From assembly GCF_002887595.1 (NCBI RefSeq), contig NZ_PEBU01000001.1, positions 186,001 through 250,000 of the forward strand: a DNA stretch of 64,000 nucleotides, read 5' to 3'. The DNA is from Bowmanella denitrificans. GTDB taxonomy: Bacteria > Pseudomonadota > Gammaproteobacteria > Enterobacterales > Alteromonadaceae. The position numbers and the translations under genes were made by a program. Numbering within the stretch: the first letter of the stretch is position 1; every line of letters starts with the position of its first letter. This document shows, in pieces, positions 1 to 8,082 of the stretch. The notes under the pieces are model-generated. The model saw nothing but the letters and a program-made list of their open reading frames with translations. It was not told the origin of the DNA and did no database searches.

Positions 1-35
1 GCTCTGCCGCGGGAAACGTAGTCTTTATGTGCCAT
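1..35 (-). CDS. ftsN: FtsN-like SPOR-domain cell division protein, first codons only
   Basis: Only the first eleven codons lie in the window, reading MAHKDYVSRGR from an ATG at 33-35 on the minus strand. This closely resembles the start of FtsN (E. coli begins MAQRDYVRR), a bitopic SPOR-domain activator of septal peptidoglycan synthesis. The position fits: in enterobacteria ftsN lies just downstream of priA, separated by cytR. The gene follows priA on the same strand after about 115 bases. The identification rests on a very short peptide plus synteny; the rest of the gene is outside the window. Confidence 0.6.
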   Translation of the reverse strand, partial: MAHKDYVSRGR

Positions 36-151
36 AAATCAGCTTTAACCCTAAAAAATGCAGCGGGGTAACTTACTGCTGTTTTGAAAAAGAAGAAGAA
101 AAACTGCTACCCCGAGGCGACGATTCTACCTGTTGTCCCGGCACAAGCAAA

Positions 152-2332
152 TCAGGTGAAGTCCTGCGGATCCATATCCAGCGACCAGCGCACTTTATTG
201 GCCAGCGGTAGTTTTTCGATCTGTCCCATCAGGCGATTCAGTTGTTGTTGAATCCCCGTGCGTTGCTGCGATTGCAACAATAGCTGCATGCGGTAACGCC
301 CCTGACGTTTTTCCATCAGCGCCGGAATGGGCCCGATGGCCGCCAGGTCAGGGCCAATGCCCATTAGCTGCCGTACTTGTAACAGAAATTCATGGGCCTG
401 GGCGGCCTGGTTAGCCTCAGCACGGAACAGCGCCTGATAACTGTAGGGTGGCAATGCAGCAAACCGGCGCTCTTTTAAGGCCAGTCTGGCAAAGTGCTGA
501 TAACCGTTATTCAGCAGATCCTGCAATAACGGATGAGCAGGATGATGAGTTTGCAACCATAACTCGCCCTGAATATGAGCCCGCCCGGCACGTCCGGCTA
601 CCTGGGTAATCAACTGGGCCAGTTTTTCCGGCGCGCGGTAATCGGCACTGAATAGAGAACCGTCCACATCCAGAATCACCACCAGCGATACATTGGGAAA
701 GTGGTGACCCTTCGCCAGGATTTGTGTACCAATCAGCAGCTGATGTTTACCCTGGTTAATGTCCTCTAACAACTGATGCAGTTTCTGCTTGCCGCGCGCC
801 GAATCGCTGTCGATACGAGCGGCCTGATAGCCGGGGAATAAACTGGCAATCCCTTGCTCCAGTTGCTCGGTACCCATGCCCACCGGCTGCATGGGTGACG
901 CACCACACTGGGCACAAGCATGGGGAATCGGCTTGGCATCTGAACAATGATGGCATTGCAGCTTATTCAGGCTGCGGTGCAGGGTATAACTACGATCACA
1001 GCTATGGCACTCCTCCACAAAGCCGCATTGATGGCAAATCAGGGCCGGTGCATAACCGCGCCGGTTGATAAACAGCATAACCTGATTGCCTTGCTGCAAA
1101 TGGGCCTGGATACGCTGGCGCATACCTCTGGCCAGCCCAAACTCAAGCTGTTGCCCCTTAAGATCCAGTAGCTGATGTTGCACGGGTTTGGCCTCCCCGG
1201 CCCGTTGTCGCAACAGTAAATGCTGGTACTTGCCAGCCAGGGCATTGTTAAGGCTCTCCAGCGACGGCGTGGCACTGCCCAGCAGCAGCGGAATATTCTC
1301 GAGCCTGGCCCGCACCACCGCCATATCCCGGGCATGATATCGCCAGCCGTCCTGCTGTTTGTATGAACCGTCATGCTCTTCATCCACAATAATCATGCCT
1401 GGACTAGCCAGTGGGGTAAAAATGGCGGAACGGGTGCCGATGATAATGCCCAGTTCTCCGGCTTTGGCCTGGCGCCATACCTGCATACGCTCATTGTCGG
1501 TCAGCCCCGAATGCAGCACCCCCACATCCACACCGAAGCGCAGTTGAAAACGCTTGACGGTTTGTGGGGTCAGGCCGATTTCCGGCACCAGAATCAGTAC
1601 CTGCTTACCCTGCTTCAGCAAAGGTTCAATGGCCTGCAAGTAAACTTCGGTTTTACCCGAGCCGGTTACCCCCTCAAGTAAAAAACAGTTGAAGCTGCCG
1701 GCTTTATGCGCAATGGCGCTGATGGCCAAGGACTGTTCCAGATTCGGCCTGGGCTTTTCTGCCAGTTCAATACGCGCAGGCCACTGCTTATCAGCATCAG
1801 GGATTAAGGTTGTGGCTTCAATTAGTCCTTTGTCAGCCAGGGCACGAAATATTGCGGCGGAGTAGCTGTTGCTAAGCTGTTCCTGTGCCACCGGCCCGCT
1901 TTGCAAAGCGGCCAGCAGAGCCTGCTGTTTGGCGGCCCGTTTTAGTTCGCTGGGGTCAACATCATGCCCCGTTTCGGTCAACTGCCAGGCCTTAAGTTCA
2001 ACCTCTGCACCCAGACCTTTGCGCAGATTTACCGGTAGCGCGGTGAATAAGATATCCCCCAATGGGTGCTGATAATACTGACTGGCCCAGGTTAGCCATT
2101 GCATAAACAACGGCTCCATCACAGGTTTGTCATCCAGCAAGACTTCAACCCTGCGCAGTTTATCCGCTGGCATATCGCTGTCTGCTTTACAGGCCATCAC
2201 CAGCCCCACCAGTTTGCGCCGCCCAAAGGGCACCAGCACCCGGGTGCCGGCCTGAGGCACCATACTGTCTGGCAACAGGTAATCAAAGTGGCCGCGCATT
2301 GGCACGGGTAGGGCTATTTCGGCAATTAACAT
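152..2332 (-). CDS. priA: Primosomal protein N' (replication restart helicase PriA)
   Basis: This 3'-5' DNA helicase reloads the replisome at collapsed forks by recruiting PriB/DnaT and then DnaC/DnaB. At 726 aa it matches the usual full length (732 in E. coli). The N-terminal 3'-DNA-binding domain occupies about residues 1-105. Walker A GVTGSGKTE lies at 221-229, the DEEH box at 317-320 and a GSATPS motif near 352. Eight zinc-ligand cysteines are present at 433, 436, 442, 445, 460, 463, 473 and 476, the paired pattern of the PriA zinc module. Translation starts at ATG 2330-2332. It is divergent from rpmE, the classic gammaproteobacterial arrangement. Nothing in it looks unusual. Confidence 0.98.
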   Translation of the reverse strand: MLIAEIALPVPMRGHFDYLLPDSMVPQAGTRVLVPFGRRKLVGLVMACKADSDMPADKLRRVEVLLDDKPVMEPLFMQWLTWASQYYQHPLGDILFTALPVNLRKGLGAEVELKAWQLTETGHDVDPSELKRAAKQQALLAALQSGPVAQEQLSNSYSAAIFRALADKGLIEATTLIPDADKQWPARIELAEKPRPNLEQSLAISAIAHKAGSFNCFLLEGVTGSGKTEVYLQAIEPLLKQGKQVLILVPEIGLTPQTVKRFQLRFGVDVGVLHSGLTDNERMQVWRQAKAGELGIIIGTRSAIFTPLASPGMIIVDEEHDGSYKQQDGWRYHARDMAVVRARLENIPLLLGSATPSLESLNNALAGKYQHLLLRQRAGEAKPVQHQLLDLKGQQLEFGLARGMRQRIQAHLQQGNQVMLFINRRGYAPALICHQCGFVEECHSCDRSYTLHRSLNKLQCHHCSDAKPIPHACAQCGASPMQPVGMGTEQLEQGIASLFPGYQAARIDSDSARGKQKLHQLLEDINQGKHQLLIGTQILAKGHHFPNVSLVVILDVDGSLFSADYRAPEKLAQLITQVAGRAGRAHIQGELWLQTHHPAHPLLQDLLNNGYQHFARLALKERRFAALPPYSYQALFRAEANQAAQAHEFLLQVRQLMGIGPDLAAIGPIPALMEKRQGRYRMQLLLQSQQRTGIQQQLNRLMGQIEKLPLANKVRWSLDMDPQDFT

Positions 2333-2417
2333 CTTATTCTTTGCAGTTGAGAAGGCTGGCTATAATTTCAACAAATACTTGAACCCTCAGGTGGGATACA
2401 TTAATATGCGCGCCTCC

Positions 2418-2439
2418 TGGCGGCAAGCTGCCATTTTTT
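2418..2439 (+). terminator. Candidate transcription attenuator in the rpmE leader
   Basis: TGGCGGC (2418-2424) and GCTGCCA (2427-2433) form an interrupted stem followed directly by six T residues (2434-2439), the look of an intrinsic terminator. No gene upstream on this strand needs terminating, because priA diverges. The hairpin therefore sits in the rpmE 5' region about 80 nt before the start codon. It also lies inside a 13-codon open frame (2406-2447, MRASWRQAAIFCK then TAG) preceded by AGGTGG. Attenuation of rpmE is inference; structured L31 leaders are known in gammaproteobacteria. A TATAAT at 2361-2366 is a possible -10 element upstream. Confidence 0.45.
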
Positions 2440-2516
2440 GTAAATAGCGTATGGTTCCGGTCAAGACATTGTTACTTGGATCGGGTGGCGATACGGCCTG
2501 TTGATGAGGTAATCCC

Positions 2517-2729
2517 ATGAAACAAGGTATCCATCCTGAGTATCAGGAAATCACTGCAAACTGCTCTTGTGGAAACAAGATGGCGATCCGTTCTACTCTG
2601 AAAAAAGACATCTTCCTGGACGTATGTTCAGAATGTCACCCTTTCTACACTGGTAAGCAGCGTAACGTTGACACCGGTGGCCGTGTAGATCGTTTCAACA
2701 AACGTTTCGGCATGCTGGGCAAAAAGTAA
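2517..2729 (+). CDS. rpmE: 50S ribosomal protein L31 (zinc-binding form)
   Basis: This 70-aa protein is the standard L31, which bridges the large and small ribosomal subunits. It is the C+ (zinc-binding) paralogue: Cys16, Cys18, Cys37 and Cys40 form the CxC...CxxC site. In many bacteria this form is replaced by a cysteine-free copy (ykgM type) under Zur control when zinc is scarce, which is relevant to the Zur-like sites found elsewhere in the window. The ATG at 2517 is preceded by GAGG. The gene is monocistronic, followed by a strong terminator, and divergent from priA. Confidence 0.98.
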   Translation: MKQGIHPEYQEITANCSCGNKMAIRSTLKKDIFLDVCSECHPFYTGKQRNVDTGGRVDRFNKRFGMLGKK

Positions 2730-2746
2730 GCCCGCAGACTGCAAGA

Positions 2747-2773
2747 AAAGGCGCCAATCAGGCGCCTTTTTTG
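2747..2773 (+). terminator. Rho-independent terminator of rpmE
   Basis: GGCGCC (2751-2756) and GGCGCC (2762-2767) pair around a five-base loop, with four A upstream and six T downstream extending the stem to about ten base pairs. It lies 18 bases after the rpmE stop codon. Confidence 0.9.
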
Positions 2774-2982
2774 TTGCTCGCAAAGCAAATTTTGCCAAGG
2801 TGACCACGTATATGAAAGATAAGCATGGCCTAGACAGAATTGGCTATGCCGAATCGCGGTCTGATCTGATATGTTGTACCCAGGTGTTGTGATAGATTGC
2901 GCACCCATTCCTGCCAGCGTTCAGGGATAGATAACAATAACATTCCTTACTCGTACCCATACAATATCACTCAGAGGCTACT

Positions 2983-4227
2983 ATGTCTGACTTTCGTCAA
3001 AGAGCACTGGATTATCACGCCAAACCCGTCCCCGGAAAAATCAGCATTGAGCTGAGCAAACCTGCCGAAAGCGTCGGCGATCTGGCCCTGGCTTACAGCC
3101 CGGGTGTGGCCGAGCCGGTCAAGGAAATCGCCGCTGACCCGGATAATGCTTATAAATACACCGCCAAAGGTAATCTGGTGGCGGTTATTTCCAACGGCAC
3201 TGCCATTCTCGGCCTGGGTAATTTAGGACCGCTGGCATCCAAGCCCGTCATGGAAGGCAAAGCCCTGCTGTTCAAGCGCTTTGCGGGCCTGGATGCCATT
3301 GATATTGAAGTAAAACACCGCACCACCGAAGAATTTATTAATACCGTGGCCAATATCGCAGATACCTTTGGTGGTATTAACCTGGAAGATATTAAAGCGC
3401 CCGAGTGCTTCGAGATTGAACAGGAACTGATCAAGCGCTGCCGGGTACCGGTATTCCATGACGACCAGCACGGTACGGCTATTGTGACCGCGGCGGGTAT
3501 GCTCAACGCACTGGAGATCCAGGGTAAAAATATTCACGATGTGACTATCGTCTGTATGGGCGCCGGTGCCGCCGCCGTCGCTTGTATGGAACTGCTGATC
3601 AAATGTGGTGCCCAGCGTGAACGTATTTACATGTTGGACAGAAAAGGCGTAATTCACACCCGTCGAGATGATCTGACCCCACATAAGCAGTTGTTTGCCA
3701 ATAACACCGACAAACGCACGCTGGAAGATGTGATGCAGGACGCCGATGTGTTTGTGGGCGTCTCCGGCCCCGACGTGCTGCCGCCTGAAGCTCTGAAACT
3801 GATGGCCCCCAATCCGGTGGTGTTTGCCTGCTCCAACCCGGACCCTGAAATTAAACCCGAGCTGGCCCATGGTGCCCGTGATGACCTGATTATGGCTACC
3901 GGTCGTTCCGACTATCCTAACCAAGTTAACAACGTACTGTGCTTCCCTTTTATTTTCCGCGGTGCCCTGGATGTACGAGCCTCCACCATTAACGACGAAA
4001 TGAAAGTGGCCGCCGTTGAAGCGATTCGCAGTATTGCCCGTGAACCTGTGCCCGAATCAGTACTGAAAGCCGCCGATGTCACAGAGCTTAACTTTGGCCG
4101 GCAGTACATTATTCCCAAGCCGATGGACCCGCGTCTGTGTAAACGGGTGGCCAAAGCTGTTGCTCAGGCGGCCATTGAGACCGGCGTATCGCCTTTCGAA
4201 GCGCTGCCTGACGGCTACATGGAATAA
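2983..4227 (+). CDS. Malic enzyme, short form (malate to pyruvate, oxidative decarboxylation)
   Basis: This enzyme converts malate plus NAD(P)+ to pyruvate, CO2 and NAD(P)H. At 414 aa it corresponds to the catalytic and NAD-binding domains only, without the C-terminal phosphotransacetylase-like domain of long MaeB proteins. Visible motifs are YSPGVAEP near residue 38, the FHDDQHGTA segment near 159-167 typical of the family, and a Rossmann GAGAAA near 190-195. The CSNPDPEI segment near 280 and the RSDYPNQVNNVL segment near 309 are also family hallmarks. The ATG at 2983 has AGAGG upstream. The gene stands alone with its own terminator. Cofactor preference cannot be read from the sequence with confidence, so no symbol is given. 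Confidence 0.93.
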   Translation: MSDFRQRALDYHAKPVPGKISIELSKPAESVGDLALAYSPGVAEPVKEIAADPDNAYKYTAKGNLVAVISNGTAILGLGNLGPLASKPVMEGKALLFKRFAGLDAIDIEVKHRTTEEFINTVANIADTFGGINLEDIKAPECFEIEQELIKRCRVPVFHDDQHGTAIVTAAGMLNALEIQGKNIHDVTIVCMGAGAAAVACMELLIKCGAQRERIYMLDRKGVIHTRRDDLTPHKQLFANNTDKRTLEDVMQDADVFVGVSGPDVLPPEALKLMAPNPVVFACSNPDPEIKPELAHGARDDLIMATGRSDYPNQVNNVLCFPFIFRGALDVRASTINDEMKVAAVEAIRSIAREPVPESVLKAADVTELNFGRQYIIPKPMDPRLCKRVAKAVAQAAIETGVSPFEALPDGYME

Positions 4228-4250
4228 ATGTTCCTGGGTTCTGCATGAAG

Positions 4251-4277
4251 AAACGTCGCCTCTCGCGGCGTTTTTTT
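4251..4277 (+). terminator. Rho-independent terminator of the malic enzyme gene
   Basis: AAACGTCGC (4251-4259) pairs with GCGGCGTTT (4265-4273) with one G-U pair around a five-base loop, followed by more T residues to 4277. It begins 24 bases after the stop codon. Confidence 0.85.
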
Positions 4278-4437
4278 ATGTGTAAAAACAGACCCTGCCA
4301 GCCACTGCTATCGGGTATAGGTTTTTGCTGGGGGTAGATTACACCAACCAAGGTTAACCTTGGCATAAATTGTCCCTATGCACGGCACCTTAGGGCAAAG
4401 TAGGTTACCATCCCGTAACTAAACCAAAAGAGCGAGC

Positions 4438-6231
4438 TTGGTGGGCACCTATCAATTTGGCGAATTTGAATTCGATCCAGATCAGTTAGTCTTAAAACAA
4501 CATGGCCAGATTGTTTCACTTAACGAAAAGGCCTGTTTGTTACTGGCATTGTTGTTGGAGAATCGGGATAAGATCCTGAGCAAAGACACTATTTTAGATA
4601 GGGTTTGGACGAACAGGGTTGTCACTGAGCAGGTGATTTTCCAAAACATCAGTTTACTGCGCAGTATATTTGGTGAGACCGCCATTAAAACCTTTCCTAA
4701 AAAAGGGTATCAGTGGCAATCCCCTATTATAGATAACCGCCATCAACCTACTGAAGTTACCGGCCAGGATAAGAATAAAGATATAGCGCAAGTGCCCAAG
4801 CCGTTTGGAGGTTTATCCAGACCGGCTGTTTATGGATTGGGTATCGCGATACTGCTTATCGTCTCGGTACTTTGGTACAGACTCTATACTTTGTCACCCC
4901 CAGCGGCGCTGCAACCCGAGCAAATATTTGTCCTTGCGCCAGCCGCGCAGGAATTTAGGGTACAAAGTCTTCAAGCCGGCCTGTCGGCACAGGCGCTGTT
5001 TGACTCGCCACATCGCACTTATGCTCAGGCAGCCAACGCAGAAGAGTTACTTGTTGCTACCAAAAACTTTCCGGTGAAAAGCGGTCTGGTGGTCAGTTTC
5101 ATTGTTCAGGGGCCGCAGCGAAGTTGGCAGGATTATATTCTGGTCAAGACTGCCGAAGAAGCGCAGCACAAGCTCAGTGCAGCTATCCAGGCATTGCGCG
5201 ACGGCAACTATTTTAGTTTGTCTCATCCGCAGCAGGCTCTTGCAGTCTTGCAGATGCGTCAAAATGACCTTGGTGCAGAACAGGCCAGGTTATATATGGC
5301 GCTGGAAGAATACGACAAGGCCGCTACGCTGGTGGAAAGACAGCTACTGGCGCCGAACAACAACCTAGAGAAAGCCTTGTATCTATGGCTCAAAGCTCAA
5401 ATTGCCATGGAGAACAAGCAATTCCCTGTGGCAAGAGCAAGTATCGAAGCCGCTTTAACTATTCAGGAAGCTGTTGAGGTCGCCCCCCTAAAAGCACAAA
5501 TGCTGATGACCTTATCCTGGAGTCTGCTGGTGGACAACGACCTGCGTCAGGGCATGCAAGTGCTGAATCAAGCCGTTTCCAGCGCCAGAGCGGCGCGGGA
5601 ACCATTGTTGGAGCTGAATGCACACCGCATCCAGGCTTTTATGGCATCAAAAGCCGGGCTGACGGAACTCGCTCATACCCAGATGGGCCTAGCCACTCAG
5701 CTGATCAGCCTAAATCAGCTGGGCGATGAACATCTGGTGTCACTACTCAGTACACAAGCCTGGATGGCCGGTCCAGGAGAGGCCGCGAACGCTTTTTATC
5801 AGCAGATTTTGAGCAGACCGTTTACGCCACAATATCAGAAGGATTTTTATATTGCCGCCAAACAGCTCAGGCAAAGCTATATTCAGCAGCAGCGCTGGGA
5901 TGAGGCACTGGCCCTGATTGCCCCCTGGCAAAGAGACTCATTTCTGTATCTGACAAGGGCATCAGTGTTGCTGGCGCAACAGAAAAGGGCGGAAGGGCTC
6001 AAGGAAGCCCTGCAAAGCTTTCAAATCGCGCAGTTAGCGCAAAGTAAAACCGATGCCTTGGATAGCGCCTTGTTGCTTTTACAGCATGCACAAAGCGGCG
6101 ATACCATGGTCGACGCTGAGGGGTTGAAAAGCTACCTGACCGCGCATGCTACCCGCCGTTGGCGCGACCAGAATAGCAGGGCATTGGATGCTGCAATACG
6201 CTTATCTAGCAGCGAATTGCAGCCTAATTAA
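4438..6231 (+). CDS. CadC/ToxR-type membrane-anchored winged-helix regulator with TPR-like C-terminus
   Basis: Residues about 1-95 form an OmpR/CadC-type winged helix (Trans_reg_C), ending in the typical FPKKGYQW wing. A linker follows, then one membrane segment near 131-149 (GIAILLIVSVLWY). The rest, about 430 residues, is alpha-helical, Ala/Leu/Gln-rich and TPR-like, and would lie in the periplasm. Such proteins are one-component regulators that bind DNA while membrane bound. The start is non-ATG: TTG at 4438 or GTG at 4441, behind GAGCGAG. The gene is convergent with the SUMF1-fold gene. Ligand and targets are unknown. Confidence 0.85.
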   Translation: MVGTYQFGEFEFDPDQLVLKQHGQIVSLNEKACLLLALLLENRDKILSKDTILDRVWTNRVVTEQVIFQNISLLRSIFGETAIKTFPKKGYQWQSPIIDNRHQPTEVTGQDKNKDIAQVPKPFGGLSRPAVYGLGIAILLIVSVLWYRLYTLSPPAALQPEQIFVLAPAAQEFRVQSLQAGLSAQALFDSPHRTYAQAANAEELLVATKNFPVKSGLVVSFIVQGPQRSWQDYILVKTAEEAQHKLSAAIQALRDGNYFSLSHPQQALAVLQMRQNDLGAEQARLYMALEEYDKAATLVERQLLAPNNNLEKALYLWLKAQIAMENKQFPVARASIEAALTIQEAVEVAPLKAQMLMTLSWSLLVDNDLRQGMQVLNQAVSSARAAREPLLELNAHRIQAFMASKAGLTELAHTQMGLATQLISLNQLGDEHLVSLLSTQAWMAGPGEAANAFYQQILSRPFTPQYQKDFYIAAKQLRQSYIQQQRWDEALALIAPWQRDSFLYLTRASVLLAQQKRAEGLKEALQSFQIAQLAQSKTDALDSALLLLQHAQSGDTMVDAEGLKSYLTAHATRRWRDQNSRALDAAIRLSSSELQPN

Positions 6232-6251
6232 TGCCGAGTTGCTAATGCTAT

Positions 6252-7973
6252 CTACTCATCCCCTGTTGCTATTGGTTGTTGTAGGGTGAATTCCAGACCG
6301 GCCAGCATCCAGCGGTCAAATCCCTCGCGCATTACCTGTAGTTGCAAGCTGTGCTGACCTTTTTCAAGATACACAGAATGTTGATTCGTTGTGTTTTCTG
6401 CTTGGCGCTCATGCCTAATCTCTGCCAGCAAGGTAGCGCCATTCCATAAGGTAAAGAAAGTACCCTCCTGGAAGGTGCGACCTTGATAGCTAAGTTGATA
6501 TTCTCCTGATTCTTCCACCTTAACCAGGAAGGTTATGCTCACCCTTTCCTGCACTGTTACAGGGTTGGTTTTGAAAACATAGTATCGCTCGGGGCGCGTC
6601 TCAGTGGGGGCGGCTCTGTAAAGCGCCACGCCGTTCAGACTGGCTACATTTTGCATCTCTAGTTTGCCCGGAATCTCAGTAATAACCGGAGGGTGCGGAA
6701 CCAGCAGTGGCGCGCTGGGTAAACTGGATTGCCCATCATTGGCGGCCACCAACAGGAAGCTGGTTCCATTGGCTACCGCATCAAGTTCCAGGCTTGACTG
6801 CGAGCTGTCCACCTGAGTTAACTTGGTATACTGATGCTGATAAAAGCCGCCCATCAGATGCGCTTGAGGGTAAACCGACTGATAGATATCGTAGCGAGTT
6901 ACCCTTTTGTCCGTCACGGGTTGCCAGCGCAACTGATACCTGGTTTCACCCAACTGCACAATGTGACCTGAGCGTGGTGTCATTAGCAAATTGTCTTTTT
7001 CCGCAAGCCGTTGCTGCTGGGCCTGCTTTAAAGCTTCGGTAAAATGGCTGTCGTCCGAAGTCGCCGGGGCCTTATCTGCAGCGAGCCTGAATCCAATATC
7101 TGCGGACACATTCCACCCTTCCCGCTTGGCCCGACCTCTGAAGGTATGGGGGCGGGCGGGGTAATGCCAGTTACTGCCGCGCAGACCATAGAATTCACAC
7201 TGATTTTTCTCTTGGGGTGCTGATGTGTCCAGTTGGTAACCTTTGTCGCTGTAGCAGGAGTTGACCATCTGCAGCACATTCCCTGTCATATCATGCAAAC
7301 CAAAGCGGTTGGCCTTGTATTGTCCGACAATGGCGTTGTAGGCCTCCCCATCTTCACAAGGAGACAAGCCCACAAAGCCGACATTGCTTAACCCATACAA
7401 CTGATTATTAACCGATTCACCGGTAAAGTCCGCGACGTTGCCATACTCACATGCTTGTGCACCGGTCGGGTCATCTCCCCAGAAGAAGCGGCTTGTGCTA
7501 CCAGCCCTGGCGGCATACTCCCATTCTTGCTCGCTGGGTAATCGATAGGATGTACCGGTTTTCTGGCTTAACCACTTGGCATAGGCTTTGGCGGTTGTCA
7601 GAGAAATGCAGGTAACGGGCTGATAATCGCTGTGGCTATAGCGATGTTTGTCCCATCGTCCTGTACCAATGTGGGTTGGCCCCCTTAACCCTTCTTTATC
7701 AATAAAGTCGTTACAGGTGGCATCGGGTGAGAAGTTGGTGTCTTTAGCAAAGTAGCGAAACTCGGCGACAGTCACCGGGTATTTTGCCAGTTGAAAGGCC
7801 TCAACAGAGACCTCGTGAATAGGTTGACTGGCCGGGTCGCCCCCAATTGTACCCATCATAAATTCACCCGCCGGAATTGATACCATGGGTGGCGTGATAA
7901 ATTCCTCGGCCCAAGCCACCGGACCTGAACATATACTCAGCACGCACAGTGCCGACAGATACCAATTCGACAT
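6252..7973 (-). CDS. Exported SUMF1/FGE-fold protein with C-terminal beta-rich domains
   Basis: ATG at 7971-7973 is chosen because GAGGA lies six bases upstream; a GTG four codons earlier is less likely. A signal peptide (about 22 aa ending AWA) is followed by a formylglycine-generating-enzyme-type (SUMF1) domain over roughly residues 30-305. Diagnostic pieces are IPAGEFMMGT, YRLPSEQEWEYAARAG, the GLHDMTGNV segment and GFRLA. The CxxxxC copper-binding cysteine pair of true FGE is not visible at the expected place, where CEFYGLRGSNW stands, so sulfatase activation is unlikely. The C-terminal 250 residues look like a fibronectin-like and a jelly-roll carbohydrate- or ligand-binding domain. Two CadC-type regulators flank it. 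Confidence 0.8.
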   Translation of the reverse strand: MSNWYLSALCVLSICSGPVAWAEEFITPPMVSIPAGEFMMGTIGGDPASQPIHEVSVEAFQLAKYPVTVAEFRYFAKDTNFSPDATCNDFIDKEGLRGPTHIGTGRWDKHRYSHSDYQPVTCISLTTAKAYAKWLSQKTGTSYRLPSEQEWEYAARAGSTSRFFWGDDPTGAQACEYGNVADFTGESVNNQLYGLSNVGFVGLSPCEDGEAYNAIVGQYKANRFGLHDMTGNVLQMVNSCYSDKGYQLDTSAPQEKNQCEFYGLRGSNWHYPARPHTFRGRAKREGWNVSADIGFRLAADKAPATSDDSHFTEALKQAQQQRLAEKDNLLMTPRSGHIVQLGETRYQLRWQPVTDKRVTRYDIYQSVYPQAHLMGGFYQHQYTKLTQVDSSQSSLELDAVANGTSFLLVAANDGQSSLPSAPLLVPHPPVITEIPGKLEMQNVASLNGVALYRAAPTETRPERYYVFKTNPVTVQERVSITFLVKVEESGEYQLSYQGRTFQEGTFFTLWNGATLLAEIRHERQAENTTNQHSVYLEKGQHSLQLQVMREGFDRWMLAGLEFTLQQPIATGDE

Positions 7974-8082
7974 GCAGTTCCTCACTTTTTATTTATGTGT
8001 AGAGGAATGCAATCTAGATGGCCGACGGCTGCCGGGTCCTATAATGATTAAATTGTTTTTCTATTAAAATTCTATTTGCGAA

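Noticed and set aside
2812-2892. Short frame MKDKHGLDRIGYAES... upstream of the malic enzyme gene
   Set aside because: It has no ribosome site or family resemblance, and the length is within chance.
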